This document shows positions 37,706 through 46,956 of a stretch of 64,000 bases of DNA, one piece after another. Made by a program: the position numbers and the translations under genes. Below the pieces are notes generated by a model. The model did not search any database. It was not told where the DNA came from and saw only the letters and a list, made by a program, of their open reading frames with translations. Source of the DNA: DASWJZ01 sp963846475 (GTDB lineage Bacteria; Pseudomonadota; Alphaproteobacteria; Rhizobiales; Afifellaceae); assembly GCA_963846475.1 (NCBI GenBank), contig CAWJVZ010000003.1:1-64000 (forward strand), read 5' to 3'. Positions within the stretch are counted from its first letter, which is position 1, and the number at the start of each line of letters is the position of its first letter.

Positions 37706-40010
37706 TCGACTCGACGGGCTTCTCCTCGAGCGCAAAGGCGAGCACCTCGTCGATCGACATCACCGGATGGAACGTCACGTCCTCGCGCACCTTTTCCGGG
37801 ATCTCCGTGAGATCGGCGCGGTTTCGCTCGGGGATGATGATGTCCGTTATGCCTGCCGCGTGGGCGGCGAGCACCTTTTGCTTTAGCCCGCCGATCGGAA
37901 GCACGCGCCCCTGGAGCGTGATCTCGCCCGTCATCCCCACCGTGTGGCGAACCGGCCTCCGCGTGAGGAGGGATGCAAGCGCAGTCGCCATCGTGATACC
38001 CGCGCTCGGTCCGTCCTTGGGAATCGCGCCCGCCGGGACGTGGACGTGGAACGACCGGTCGTCGAAGGCGTCCTCGTCGATCCCGAGCCGCGTGGCGAGC
38101 GACCGCACCGAGGAGAGCGCGATCTGCGCAGACTCCTTCATCACCTCGCCGAGCTGGCCGGTGAGAACGAGCTTGTCGCCGTTTTGGTGCGAGGTCGCCT
38201 CGATGAAGAGCACGTCGCCGCCGGTCGCGGTCGCGGCGAGCCCGGTCGCGACGCCCGGCACCGCCGTGCGCTCCGCCGTCTCGCGGAAGACCTTCTGACG
38301 GCCGAGCGCCTCTCTCACCTGCTCGTGCCCGACCTCCACCGGCACCTCGACGGTGTCGGAGGCGATCTTGGTAGCGGTCTTGCGCAGGATCGTTCCGAGC
38401 TCCCGCTCGAGCTGGCGTACGCCTGCCTCGCGCGTGTACTCCGTGATTCCGAGCTCGAGCGCCTCGTCGGAGATCGAAACCTCGTCCTCACGCAACCCGT
38501 TGCGCTCCCGCTGGCGCGGCCACAGGTATCCGCGTGCGATCGCGACCTTCTCGTCGGTCGTGTACCCGTCGAAACGGATGACCTCCATCCGGTCGAGCAG
38601 CGGGCCAGGAATCGTCTCAGTCATGTTCCCGGTCGCGAGGAAAACGACCTCGGACAGGTCGAGCTCGATGTCGAGGTAATGGTCGCGGAACGAATGGTTC
38701 TGTGCGGGGTCGAGCACCTCGAGCAGTGCCGAGGAGGGATCGCCGCGCCAGTCGGCGCCGATCTTGTCGACCTCGTCGAGCATGATCACCGGGTTCAGCG
38801 TCCCGGCGTCGCGAAGAGCGCGCACGAGCCGACCCGGGAGCGCGCCGATGTACGTGCGGCGGTGGCCTCGGATCTCCGCCTCGTCGCGGATGCCGCCGAG
38901 CGACATGCGGACGAACTCCCGTCCGGTCGCGCGGGCGATGGACTCGCCAATCGACGTCTTGCCCGTGCCGGGCGGTCCGATGAGGGTGAGGATCGCGCCC
39001 GATCGCTTGTCCTCCTCGATCCCGCGCTCCTTGCGGAGCTTGGCGACGGCAATGTACTCGACGATCCGGTCCTTGACGTCGTCGAGGCCCGCATGGTCGC
39101 GATCGAGCACCTCGCGCGTGTACACCGGGTCGAGTCGCTCCTCGGAGCGCTTGCCCCACGGCACCGCGAGGAGCCAGTCGAGGTAGTTTCGGATGACGGT
39201 CGCCTCGGGCGTCTGGTCCCCCATGCGCTCGAGGCGCAAGAGCTCGCGCTCGGCCTGCTCGAGCACCTTCTCCGGCATCTCGGCCTCGGCGATCTTCTGC
39301 CGGTACTCCTCGACGACCGACGCCTCGTCCTCGCCGAGCTCCTTGCGGATCGACTCGAGCTGTCTGCGGAGGATGTACTCGCGCTGTTGCTTCTCGACCC
39401 CCGACTCGACGTCGTCGTGGATGCGCTTCCGGACCTGCATCAGCGCCAGCCGCTCTCGCTGGAGCTCGAGCGCCAGCTCGAGCCGCTCGCGCACGTCGAC
39501 GGTCTCGAGGAGCCGGACCTTCTGCTCGAAGGTGAGCTCCGGCGAGTAGCCGGACGTGTCTGCGAGCGCACCGGGGTCCGAAATCGAGCGGACGAAGGCC
39601 GCGATGCGGCCGTCGTCTCCACGTAGCTCGAGGATCTCCTCGACGACTGCTCGGTACTCGCGCTCGAGCTCGCGGAGCCTGCCATCAACGTGCTCGTCGT
39701 CGGGGTGCTCGTCCACATCGACGAAAAGCTGTCCCTGGCTGTCGGTGCCGGCGGCGCCCGCGATTCCACGGTGCAGCCCGTTCAGCGCGACGGCCCGACC
39801 TCCGCCCGGCAGGCGGATGCGGTCGGTCACCTCCGCGACCGTCCCCACCTTGGCGTACTCGCCCTCGTGCTTGGGGACGAGCAGCACACGTTCCTCGTCA
39901 CCGACGTCCACCGTCAGCGTGACGTTCATGTTGGGGAAGACGACGAGGTCCTCCAGCGGAACCAACAGCAACCTGATCGTGGTCTCGTTCTCGTTCTCGT
40001 TTTCGCTCAC
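37692..40010 (-). CDS. lon: ATP-dependent protease Lon
   Basis: An intact frame of 772 residues. The start GTG 40010 has GGGAGAGAG just upstream. N-terminal LON substrate-binding domain (residues about 10-190), central AAA+ module (GPPGTGKTS near 355, PVIMLDEVDKIG near 420), and C-terminal serine protease domain with the Ser-Lys dyad: catalytic Ser in PKDGPSAGITMA and Lys in GGLKQKVLAAH. It degrades misfolded and regulatory proteins in the cytoplasm. The N-terminus carries an odd ENENENE run. It overlaps hxlR at the 3' end. A 12-bp palindrome lies 34 bp upstream. Confidence 0.97.
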   Translation of the reverse strand: MSENENENETTIRLLLVPLEDLVVFPNMNVTLTVDVGDEERVLLVPKHEGEYAKVGTVAEVTDRIRLPGGGRAVALNGLHRGIAGAAGTDSQGQLFVDVDEHPDDEHVDGRLRELEREYRAVVEEILELRGDDGRIAAFVRSISDPGALADTSGYSPELTFEQKVRLLETVDVRERLELALELQRERLALMQVRKRIHDDVESGVEKQQREYILRRQLESIRKELGEDEASVVEEYRQKIAEAEMPEKVLEQAERELLRLERMGDQTPEATVIRNYLDWLLAVPWGKRSEERLDPVYTREVLDRDHAGLDDVKDRIVEYIAVAKLRKERGIEEDKRSGAILTLIGPPGTGKTSIGESIARATGREFVRMSLGGIRDEAEIRGHRRTYIGALPGRLVRALRDAGTLNPVIMLDEVDKIGADWRGDPSSALLEVLDPAQNHSFRDHYLDIELDLSEVVFLATGNMTETIPGPLLDRMEVIRFDGYTTDEKVAIARGYLWPRQRERNGLREDEVSISDEALELGITEYTREAGVRQLERELGTILRKTATKIASDTVEVPVEVGHEQVREALGRQKVFRETAERTAVPGVATGLAATATGGDVLFIEATSHQNGDKLVLTGQLGEVMKESAQIALSSVRSLATRLGIDEDAFDDRSFHVHVPAGAIPKDGPSAGITMATALASLLTRRPVRHTVGMTGEITLQGRVLPIGGLKQKVLAAHAAGITDIIIPERNRADLTEIPEKVREDVTFHPVMSIDEVLAFALEEKPVESNVAL

Positions 40011-40043
40011 GCTTCTCTCTCTCCCATTGCGCTCTGAGTACTT

Positions 40044-40055
40044 AGTTCAAGAACT
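40044..40055. promoter_or_regulatory. Perfect 12-bp palindrome upstream of lon
   Basis: AGTTCAAGAACT is fully self-complementary and lies 34 bases before the lon start, in the most AT-rich stretch nearby. It could be an operator for lon-hxlR-DUF4395. It does not match the HspR HAIR consensus (the half-site spacing is wrong). Confidence 0.4.
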
Positions 40056-40086
40056 GTAGCGACTAGGGAATGCGTCGCGCCTGTTT

Positions 40087-41199
40087 TCAGCGCCGCTGGC
40101 GTCGAAACGAGGCGAGCGCCAGCCGAGCACAGCGCCCTGCAAGAGCGTCAGAGGAGGGACCCACGCCGTCTTGTCTCCAGGTCATCACCGCGACGACGAA
40201 CACGCCACCGCCCCAGAAGACGAGCCCGGAGTCGTGTCGAGCGGCATTGATCCAGCCCGCCTTGTGGAGTACCGCGACGTCTCGGTCCTTCCCGATGAAC
40301 CGGTCGAGCTTGGGCGTGTCCCGCACGTGCGCGAGGAGCCAGAGGAGGTATCTGCCGTCCGCGGCCGAGAACCCGGCCCGCGCCGACCGGAGGACGCCCT
40401 GGTTTCCTGCCGCGAGCCAGATCGCCCGGTGAAGGGCGGCGAGGTCGCGAGCGGTGGTGTACTTCCCGACGCCGAACGCCGGCTGCTCTTCGACCCGCGC
40501 CGGAATCCCGCCGGACAAGCGCCTGACCTCGTACCCGCCGTACATGAGGGAATCCCGGAGCCCGATCGAGCGCATGAGCCCGTTGACCCTGCTTCCGCCC
40601 GCGCTCGTCGATCCCGCGAGCCAGATCAGAAGAGCGTTCGCCGCAGCGTCGTCCGAAGGGACGATCATTTCGCGCAGCAATGAGCCGACACTCGAGCTCG
40701 GGGGCGGGATGCCGGAGTAGTCGGCCAGCACCGCCGCCGCGATCGCGAGCTTGAGCGTCGAGGCCGCCGGGAACCGCGCCTTTGCGTTCCAGGCCGCGCC
40801 CGCGCCGCCGGTCAGGTTGTGCACGTAGGCGGACGCGGTGCCGCCATAACGACCCAGCTCGAGTCGGAGGCGGCGCGCAAGAATGGGATCGTTGCGCGCC
40901 GCGACCGTTCGCGGTCGCGAGGCAGCCGGCAGGCCGAAGACGTTCAGGACGACGGCCGACGACCTGCTTCCTTCCAGCCCGATCGTGGTGACGCGCACCG
41001 CGACGTCGCCGAGCGGAAGTGCGACCCGGATCGAGAACCGCCGTCCGCGGAGCGTCTTGTCGGCGAGCTCGCGGCGTCGGACGGTGACGACGACCCGGCG
41101 TGTTCCCCCGGCAGCGACCCCGGTGACGAGCCCGAACGACACCTGATACGGGGCGGGCTGCTCGATCGCGGGCGGTGGAAGCGAGGGCGCGGCGTCCAT
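40087..41199 (-). CDS. Serine beta-lactamase-fold hydrolase (class A-like)
   Basis: An intact frame of 370 residues from ATG 41199; a longer GTG start at 41250 is possible. Residues 1-105 form a beta-rich domain. The rest is a penicillin-binding/class A fold: SxxK in PAASTLKLAIAAAV, an SDN-like loop SDDAAANALL, and a KTG-like HKAGW. The KTG change and the unclear Glu166 region make true beta-lactamase activity doubtful; a cell-wall peptidase or unknown hydrolase is as likely. No clear signal peptide is seen with this start. It lies upstream of lon on the same strand, separated by 76 bp. Confidence 0.72.
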   Translation of the reverse strand: MDAAPSLPPPAIEQPAPYQVSFGLVTGVAAGGTRRVVVTVRRRELADKTLRGRRFSIRVALPLGDVAVRVTTIGLEGSRSSAVVLNVFGLPAASRPRTVAARNDPILARRLRLELGRYGGTASAYVHNLTGGAGAAWNAKARFPAASTLKLAIAAAVLADYSGIPPPSSSVGSLLREMIVPSDDAAANALLIWLAGSTSAGGSRVNGLMRSIGLRDSLMYGGYEVRRLSGGIPARVEEQPAFGVGKYTTARDLAALHRAIWLAAGNQGVLRSARAGFSAADGRYLLWLLAHVRDTPKLDRFIGKDRDVAVLHKAGWINAARHDSGLVFWGGGVFVVAVMTWRQDGVGPSSDALAGRCARLALASFRRQRR

Positions 41200-41345
41200 C
41201 CGAGAAACGATATGGGTCAGACGGCGGGACGTGTTCGCAGGCGACACCACGTGACGACGAGGACGCGGGGCGACCGACGCTTCGGCGCCCGGCGATGTCC
41301 GCGAGAGACATGACTTCGGGTCTGACCCCGGTCTAGCCTCTGGCC

Positions 41346-42415
41346 GTGACCTCGACGCCGATCCTCGCCCACCTCGATCTCGACGCCTTCTTCGCCGCCG
41401 TGGAGGAGCTCGAGGACCCGACGCTTCGGGAGAAGCCGCTCGTCGTCGGAGGGGATCCGCACGGGCGCGGAGTGGTCGCGACCGCCAACTACGTCGCTCG
41501 CGCGTTCGGTATCCGATCGGCCATGAGCTCCGCCGAAGCGCTCCGCCGTTGCCCGCAGGCGGTGTTCGTGCGCCCCCGCCATGCGCTGTACGCGCCAGTA
41601 TTCACGCGCGGTCTGGGACACGATCGCCGATGTCGTCCCGCGGGTCGAGCGGACCGGGATCGACGAGGGATATCTCGACCTCGGAACCGTTGCGCATGAC
41701 TTCTCGCAAGCGCGGCGGGTCGCTGCTGCCATCCAGACTTCCGTCCGCGCGACGACGAGCCTGACGTGCTCGCTCGGCGTGGCGACCTCGAAGGTGGTAT
41801 GCAAGATCGCGTCGGACCGGCGGAAACCGGCCGGCATCACCGTCGTGCCGCCCGGCAGGGAGGCTGGATTTCTCGCGCCGCTCCACGTGCGCCTGCTGCC
41901 CGGCGTCGGGCCGCGCGCGGAGGCAGCGGCTGATCGGCGCCGGCGTCTCGACGATCGGCGCGCTCGCCGCGCTGGCTGACGGCGACCTCAAGGCCCTGCT
42001 TCCGGGTGCGCTTGGCCCACTTCTGCGGAACCGGGCGCGCGGCATCGACGCTCGCGACCTCGAGCTTGCAGGTGAACCCGTCTCGATCTCCGCCGAGGAC
42101 ACCTTCGCGAGAGACCTCTCGGACCGTGACGCCCTCCACACCGAGATCCGGCGGCTATCGGTGCTCGTCTCGGAGCGTCTCCGCCGCTCGAACGTCTCCG
42201 GCCGCACCGTGACGGCAAAGCTGCGGTACGCAGACTTTTCGATCCGGACGCGCTCGACGACACTCGCGGCGGCCGTGGACGAGGCCGACGCGATCGGCGA
42301 CATCGCCTGCGCGCTCCTCGACCGAGGGCTCCGCGATCGCCCCGGAGCACTGAGACTCGTCGGCGTCGGTGTCTCGGGCCTGTCGCAGTTCCGTCAGCTC
42401 ACCCTGGAGACTTAG
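41346..42415 (+). CDS. dinB: DNA polymerase IV (Y family), frameshifted
   Basis: About 356 residues from GTG 41346. Family motifs: AHLDLDAFFAAVEELEDP (metal Asp and steric-gate region), VVGGDPHGRGVVATANYVAR, GIDEGYLDL (here YLD replaces the usual AYLD), SLTCSLGVATSKVVCKIASD, and a little-finger domain ending QFRQLTLET. It is an error-prone translesion polymerase. Breaks near 41600 and 41930 are one base each. Most DinB proteins have a conserved SxDE motif; GIDEGYLD fits it (T for S). It is followed 9 bp later by the ZIP gene. Confidence 0.88.
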
Positions 42416-42424
42416 GATCCGGCC

Positions 42425-43144
42425 GTGTTGGAGGCCGCGCTCTGGGCGCTCTTGACTGCGGGGTCGCTCTGGGTAGGCGCGCTCGTTGCGATCCTGGCCC
42501 GTCCGGGAAGCCGCGTGGTCGGCCTCGCCATCGCTTTCGGAGCGGGAGCGCTGATCGCAGCGGTTGCATACGAGCTCGTGCTCGAGGCCGTCGAAACGAG
42601 CGTGCGCTTCGCCGCGGCCGGCTTCGCGGTCGGCGCCGTCGCTTTCTACGTCGGTGACTGGCTCATCGATCGTCGCGGAGGCCATGACCGCAAGCGGATG
42701 CAGCGAGCCGGGTCGCTCTCCGAAGCGGCCGGCGCGATCGTTCTCGGGACCGTGCTCGACGGGATCCCCGAGTCGTTCGTGCTGGGAGCCTCGCTGCAAA
42801 CGGAGGGAGTCGTCCCGGTCGCGGTCGTCATCGGCGTGTTCGTCTCCAACGTGCCGGAGTCGCTGTCTGCGACGACCGGTCTCCTGCAGAGCGGGTGGAG
42901 TCGCGAACGCCTGCTGCTCATGTGGACGGCGGTCGTCGCGGTATCCATCGGCGCAGCCGCGCTCGGTTGGTGGGCGCTCGACGTCGTCCCCGCGGGAGGA
43001 GGTGCATTTGCCCTCGGGTTCGCAGCCGGCGCACTGCTCGTGATGCTGTCCGACACGCTCATGCCCGAAGCGCTCGAGCACGGTGGCCGCGAGGCGGGAC
43101 TGCTGACGGCGCTCGGGTTCGCGCTCGGGTTCGCGCTCTCCTGA
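42425..43144 (+). CDS. ZIP-family divalent metal transporter
   Basis: An intact 239-residue frame from GTG 42425 with eight hydrophobic helices. The ZIP core motifs appear as VLDGIPESFVLG in helix 4 and FVSNVPESLSAT in helix 5, where canonical ZIPs have HNxPEG and HE; the first histidines are replaced by Asp and Ser/Asn. A charged cytoplasmic loop with HDRKRMQR lies between helices 3 and 4. It imports Zn, Fe or Mn in relatives; the replaced ligands could change the metal preference. It begins 9 bp after dinB. Confidence 0.83.
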   Translation: MLEAALWALLTAGSLWVGALVAILARPGSRVVGLAIAFGAGALIAAVAYELVLEAVETSVRFAAAGFAVGAVAFYVGDWLIDRRGGHDRKRMQRAGSLSEAAGAIVLGTVLDGIPESFVLGASLQTEGVVPVAVVIGVFVSNVPESLSATTGLLQSGWSRERLLLMWTAVVAVSIGAAALGWWALDVVPAGGGAFALGFAAGALLVMLSDTLMPEALEHGGREAGLLTALGFALGFALS

Positions 43145-43148
43145 CGGC

Positions 43149-44002
43149 TCACACGCGGAGGAGCGGCCGGGTCAGGCACGTCGGCCCACCGTCGCCTTTT
43201 CTCGATATCTCGTCCCCGCGATAGACCGCGACATCGACGCCGGCGCGCTCCATGCGCCGCCTCGTCTCCGGGTTCCCCTCGAGCGCCAGCGCTCGCCGCG
43301 GTCCGAGCGCGAGGACGTTCGCGCCCTGGGTCTCGAACTCCGCGTCGGGCACCTCGACGACTTCGACGCCGCGCTCCGCGAGGAGGTGCAGGAGTCGAAC
43401 GGGGGCGGCGCGCGGGTAGACGGCGGCGAGATCGCCGGCGAGCGGGGAGATGAAGGACATGAGATGCATGACCTCGCCCGCCCCGTTCCAGTGCGGCAGG
43501 TCGAACGCAACGATCTCGACGCCCGGGAAGGCTGCGGCCAGCGCCGCCACCGCTCCCTGCGTTCGTCCGGTAGCCGATGCCGACGAGGAGCGTGCGCTCG
43601 TCGAGCCAGAGGGTATCGCCGCCCTCGGCGCGCACAGGCGCCTCGAGCGCTCCGGCAACGGGGACGCCGGCCGCCTCGAGAACCGGTGCGAGAGCCTCAG
43701 GCTCGCCGCGCCTGCCCTCCTTGCCGGGTCGCAGGAGGACCGCGCCCGCCGCCCCCACGAGCACCGGGTCGTAGACGTAGATCGCGTCCGGGTTGCCGGG
43801 CTCGTGCTGTGAGAGGACGACCTCGCGCGCCCGCGTCCTCGAGCAAGCCGCAGAGCAACTCGTGCTCGCGGGCCGCCGCGGCGTGATCGGGCGCTGCCCG
43901 CCAGCCGTACTCACGCCACCGCGCGACGTCCTCCAGAAGCGGCGGGCGCACCAGCACGCGTTTCAGCGCCCCGGTCATGGACGCGCTGCCGAAGGCGCCC
44001 AT
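43149..44002 (-). CDS. Amidinohydrolase/arginine deiminase-family enzyme, frameshifted
   Basis: About 284 residues from ATG 44002 or 43978. The guanidino-group-modifying fold is clear: VLVRPP at the first strand, PDAIYVYDPVLV, a substrate-binding acidic segment EGGDTLWLDERTLLVG, catalytic His in GEVMHLMSFISPL, and catalytic Cys in DGGPTCLTRPLL at the C-terminus. This set fits dimethylarginine dimethylaminohydrolase or a related arginine-modifying hydrolase. Breaks near 43830 and 43570 are one base each. It converges on the ZIP gene with 4 bp between the stops. Confidence 0.82.
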
Positions 44003-44011
44003 GCGACGTTG

Positions 44012-44403
44012 CTACTCGTCCAGCACGCGCGGACGATGCGACGTGGAGTACACGTCCTTCCTCGCGATGAGGCCGTCCGCGGAACGGGAAGATGTCGACG
44101 CCGTCCCATTCGAGCCGCCGACCGTCGCGGTCGGTGGCGTTCGCCGTCCACTCGCTCACGACGAGATCATCGCGTACGTACAGCCGTCGTCCACTGAAGT
44201 GCAGGTCGGGCCAGTTCTCGAAGATCCGCGCGATGTGGGCACGAACGTCCTCACCCGCAACGCGCTCCCCCGCCGTGTGGTTCTCGAAGACCATGTCGGG
44301 CGTGTGAAACGCCACGATCGCTTCTACGTCGTGCGAATTCCAGGCGACGTCGTACTGCTCGATGACGCTGCTCGAGCTCGTGTGCGTCGGGGGTGTCGCT
44401 CAC
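44012..44403 (-). CDS. SnoaL-like NTF2-fold protein, frameshifted
   Basis: About 130 residues from GTG 44403 to the stop at 44012. NTF2-like cone-fold features: YDVAWNSHDVEAIVAFH, VFENHTAGERVAGED, IFENWPDLHFSGRRLYV, EWTANATDRDG, then GVDIFPF and a second-frame end ARKDVYST. Breaks near 44365 and 44085. Relatives are polyketide cyclases, dehydratases or simple ligand-binding proteins; no catalytic residue set is evident. It lies 9 bp upstream of the amidinohydrolase on the same strand. Confidence 0.68.
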
Positions 44404-44423
44404 GCGGGCGAGTATCTCATGCG

Positions 44424-44453
44424 TTGACAGATATCGACGTTTGTCGATACGCT
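44424..44453 (+). promoter_or_regulatory. arsR promoter with palindromic operator
   Basis: TTGACA (44424-44429) starts a promoter whose -10 is weak (TACGCT at 44448-44453). Between them is a perfect inverted repeat, TATCGAC (44432-44438) and GTCGATA (44443-44449), with a 4-base spacer. An operator under the promoter is the usual autoregulation arrangement of ArsR repressors; arsenite binding would release it. Confidence 0.65.
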
Positions 44454-44470
44454 TCTATCGATGAACGTCG

Positions 44471-44818
44471 ATGTCTTGCCGCTGCTTGCTGACGTCTTCG
44501 TGCTGCCAGCCGCTCGACCGCGCCGGCCTGACCGACAAGGAGGCCGAGACGACCGCTGCGATCTTCAAGGCGCTCTCCGAGCCCGCCCGCGTCACGATCG
44601 TGAACTTGCTCGCGCGGAGCCCCGAGCCCGTGTGTGTCTGCGAGTTGACCCCGGCTCTTCGCCTGTCCCAGCCGACGGTGAGTCACCACTTGAAGAAGCT
44701 CGTCGACGCGGGCCTGCTCCGCCGCGAGCAGCGCGGGGTCTGGGCGTTCTACACCCTCGACCGCGAGGCCCTGGGCCGGGCCGCGGGGATCCTCCGACTG
44801 GAAGGAGTGCAGGTATGA
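44471..44818 (+). CDS. arsR: ArsR-family metalloregulatory repressor
   Basis: An intact 115-residue frame from ATG 44471. Winged helix: AAIFKALSEPARVTIVNLLA, VCVCELTPALRLSQPTVSHHLKKLVDAG, RGVWAFYTLD. Metal-binding thiols are CVCEL at the recognition-helix base (the classic ELCVCD position) plus an N-terminal cysteine cluster (CRC, SCC). It represses its own operon until As(III) binds. The arsM start overlaps its stop (ATGA), with GGAAGGAG before arsM. Confidence 0.92.
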   Translation: MSCRCLLTSSCCQPLDRAGLTDKEAETTAAIFKALSEPARVTIVNLLARSPEPVCVCELTPALRLSQPTVSHHLKKLVDAGLLRREQRGVWAFYTLDREALGRAAGILRLEGVQV

Positions 44819-45576
44819 CGATCGAGCTACGGGAGGAAGTTCGAGCGCGCTATGCGGAGGCTGCGCTCGGGCTCGCCAAGGGAGACGGATGCGGGTGCGA
44901 CTGCGAGAGCATCGGCTGCTGCGGCGACGAGGCGGAGACGCTGCTCGGCCGCGGCCTCTACGACCCGAGCGAGCGTCAGGAGGTGCCGGCCGCGGCCGCG
45001 CAGGCAAGTCTCGGGTGCGGCAACCCGGTCGCCGTGGCCGAGCTGCGCGAAGGTGAGACGGTGCTGGATCTCGGGTCTGGGGGCGGCATCGACGTACTTC
45101 TATCCGCCCGCCGCGTGGGACCGAGCGGAACCGTCTACGGGCTCGACATGACCGACGAGATGCTCGAGCTCGCGAGGCGCAACGCCGCGACCGCGAAAGC
45201 CCGGAACGTGCACTTCCTGAAGGGCGTGATCGAGGCGATCCCTCTGCCGGCGGAGAGCGTGGACGCCGTCATCTCCAACTGCGTGATCAACCTCTCGACC
45301 GACAAGCCGGCCGTGCTCGTCGAGATCGCGAGGGTGCTGAAGCCGGGAGGACGCATCGGTATCTCCGATGTCGTGTCGGAGAACGGGCTCTCGCCCGAGG
45401 ATCGGGCCGCCCGCGGCAGCTATGTCGGGTGCATCGCCGGAGCGCTGTCGGAGGAGGAGTATCGCGCGGGGCTCGAGGAGGCGGGGCTCTCGGAGGTCGA
45501 GGTGCGATTCACACACCGAGTCGCGGACGGAATGCACGCCGCGATCGTGCGCGCACGCAAGCCACTCTCCGCGTGA
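44815..45576 (+). CDS. arsM: Arsenite S-adenosylmethionine methyltransferase
   Basis: An intact 253-residue frame, ATG 44815 overlapping the arsR stop. SAM-binding Rossmann fold: VLDLGSGGGIDVLLSAR, GLDMTDEMLELAR, PAESVDAVISNCVINLS. The As(III)-binding cysteines of ArsM are present: the GCGCDCESIGCCG cluster near residue 30, SLGCGNP, and the SNCVINL cysteine. It methylates arsenite to mono-, di- and trimethyl species, some volatile, in the cytoplasm. It is the second gene of arsR-arsM-arsC'. Confidence 0.95.
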   Translation: MTIELREEVRARYAEAALGLAKGDGCGCDCESIGCCGDEAETLLGRGLYDPSERQEVPAAAAQASLGCGNPVAVAELREGETVLDLGSGGGIDVLLSARRVGPSGTVYGLDMTDEMLELARRNAATAKARNVHFLKGVIEAIPLPAESVDAVISNCVINLSTDKPAVLVEIARVLKPGGRIGISDVVSENGLSPEDRAARGSYVGCIAGALSEEEYRAGLEEAGLSEVEVRFTHRVADGMHAAIVRARKPLSA

Positions 45577-45694
45577 ACGTCCTCTTCGCTACGTCGACTG
45601 GGAGCTCGACGATCCGCCAGCGCGCGCGCCCGACGAGGTGCGGCGGATCCGGGACGAGATCCAGGCACGCGTGACCGAACTGGTTAGCGGCTAG
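45573..45694 (+). pseudogene. arsC (LMW-phosphatase-type arsenate reductase) with internal deletion
   Basis: GTG 45573 overlaps the arsM stop and starts VNVLF, the usual first strand of thioredoxin-coupled ArsC. A few codons later, and in another frame, comes the C-terminal end (DWELDDPPAR, DEVRRIRDEIQARVTEL) to TAG 45694. The middle, about 85 residues including the catalytic Cys loop, is missing. It is therefore an internally deleted gene, or a collapsed assembly. Confidence 0.55.
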
Positions 45695-45794
45695 GAGCTC
45701 GGGCCCGATCCGCTCGCTCAGGGGCGAACAGCAGAGCACCGACGAAGATGAATAGTGACGGTCGCTCAAGGCTCAACAGCGCGCGCCGAGAGTG

Positions 45795-46937
45795 TCAGGC
45801 GAGCAGGTCTTGGTGCTTCGCGAGGGCGGCGAGAATGCGGTGCACGTCGTCCTCGACGTTGTAGAGGTGCAGCGAGATGCGCAGGTTGGCATCTCGAGAG
45901 GAAGTGACGATCCGCTCCTCCTGAAGAACCCCGACAAGACGCTCCGAATCCGTCGACGCGACGCAGACCAGCGGCCCGTACTCGCCGGGGCCTACGGGCG
46001 TTGCAACGGTGGCGCCGAGCTCCTCGAGGCCGGTGAGCAGGTCGGTGGAGAGCTGCAGGACATGCGCCTCGATCGCGGCGACGCCCACCGCCTCGACGAT
46101 TCCCATCCCGGCGATCCCCGCGTAGATGTTCGGCACCGGCGGCGTCCCCGCGTCGAAGCGGCGAGCTGTTCGCGCCGGCGAGTAGTCGGAGATGTCCATC
46201 CTGAAGATGTCCTCGTCGGCGAACCACCCGGTCTGGGTCGGGAGCAGCCGCTCGTGCAGGCTCCGGCGGACGTACATGAACGCGAGCCCGGAGGATGCGA
46301 GCAGGTACTTGACCGTCCCGGCGGTGAGCAGGTCGACGCCGAGCGCTCCCACGTCGAGCGGGACCGCGCCGGCCGCCTGGTAGCTGTCGGCGAGGCAGAG
46401 CGCGCCCGCGTCGTGTGCGAGCCGGCTCACCTCGGCGACATCGAGGCGATACCCCGTTCGGTACGAGATCGCGGTGCAGCAGACGAGCGCCGTCCGTTCG
46501 TCGATCGCCTCCGCGAAGCGTTCCGGGAGGATCCGGCCGTCGGATTCCGGACGCACGTGGACGACCTCTGCACCGCGCAGCTCCTGCGCATGGGCGATCT
46601 GCCCTACCGTCGGGAACTCGAACTCGCGAGATGACGATGCGATTGCGATCGCGCTCGAGCGGGAGCGCGCTCACGATCGCGCTCACTCCTTGCGACACGG
46701 AGGTCGTCACCGCGATCTCGTCCGGCTCCGCGACAACGAGGCGAGCGAAGGTCGCGCGCGCCGACTCCGCGCGCTCGACCCAGTGCTCCCACTCGGCCCC
46801 GTGCTCGTCCCAGCCCGCGAGGTACTGCTCGTACGCCTTGCGGACGTCGAGCGAGAGAGCGCCCTGCGAGCACGAGTTCGCGTAGGTCGTGTGCTCGAAG
46901 ATCGGGAAGCGCGAGCGAATCCCGGCGCCGAGGCCAT
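45795..46937 (-). CDS. Class V PLP-dependent aminotransferase, frameshifted
   Basis: About 380 residues. FPIFEHTTYANSCSQGAL near the N-terminus, VTTSVSQGVSAIVSAL (phosphate-binding region), CCTAISYRTGYRLDV, the PLP aspartate strand ALCLADSYQAAGAVPLDV, and the Schiff-base Lys in TAGTVKYLLASSGLAFMYV place it in the cysteine desulfurase/kynureninase-like class V group. Breaks near 46925 and 46590. The substrate is unknown. It starts 20 bp after livF on the same strand, so it is probably the last gene of the dppA/liv operon and may act on an imported amino compound. Confidence 0.75.
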
Positions 46938-46956
46938 GTGGACTGTGTCACTCGAG

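Noticed and set aside
37944..39626. 560-residue plus-strand open frame
   Set aside because: Exact antisense of lon; long open shadows are expected at this GC content, and its composition is Arg/Leu/Asp-skewed with no family motif.
40036..40062. HspR HAIR element before lon
   Set aside because: CTTGA and TCAG halves are present but the spacing and right half do not fit CTTGAGT-N7-ACTCAAG.
40087..41199. Antibiotic-resistance beta-lactamase
   Set aside because: SxxK is present but the KTG motif is HKAGW and the Glu166 region is unclear; resistance cannot be claimed.
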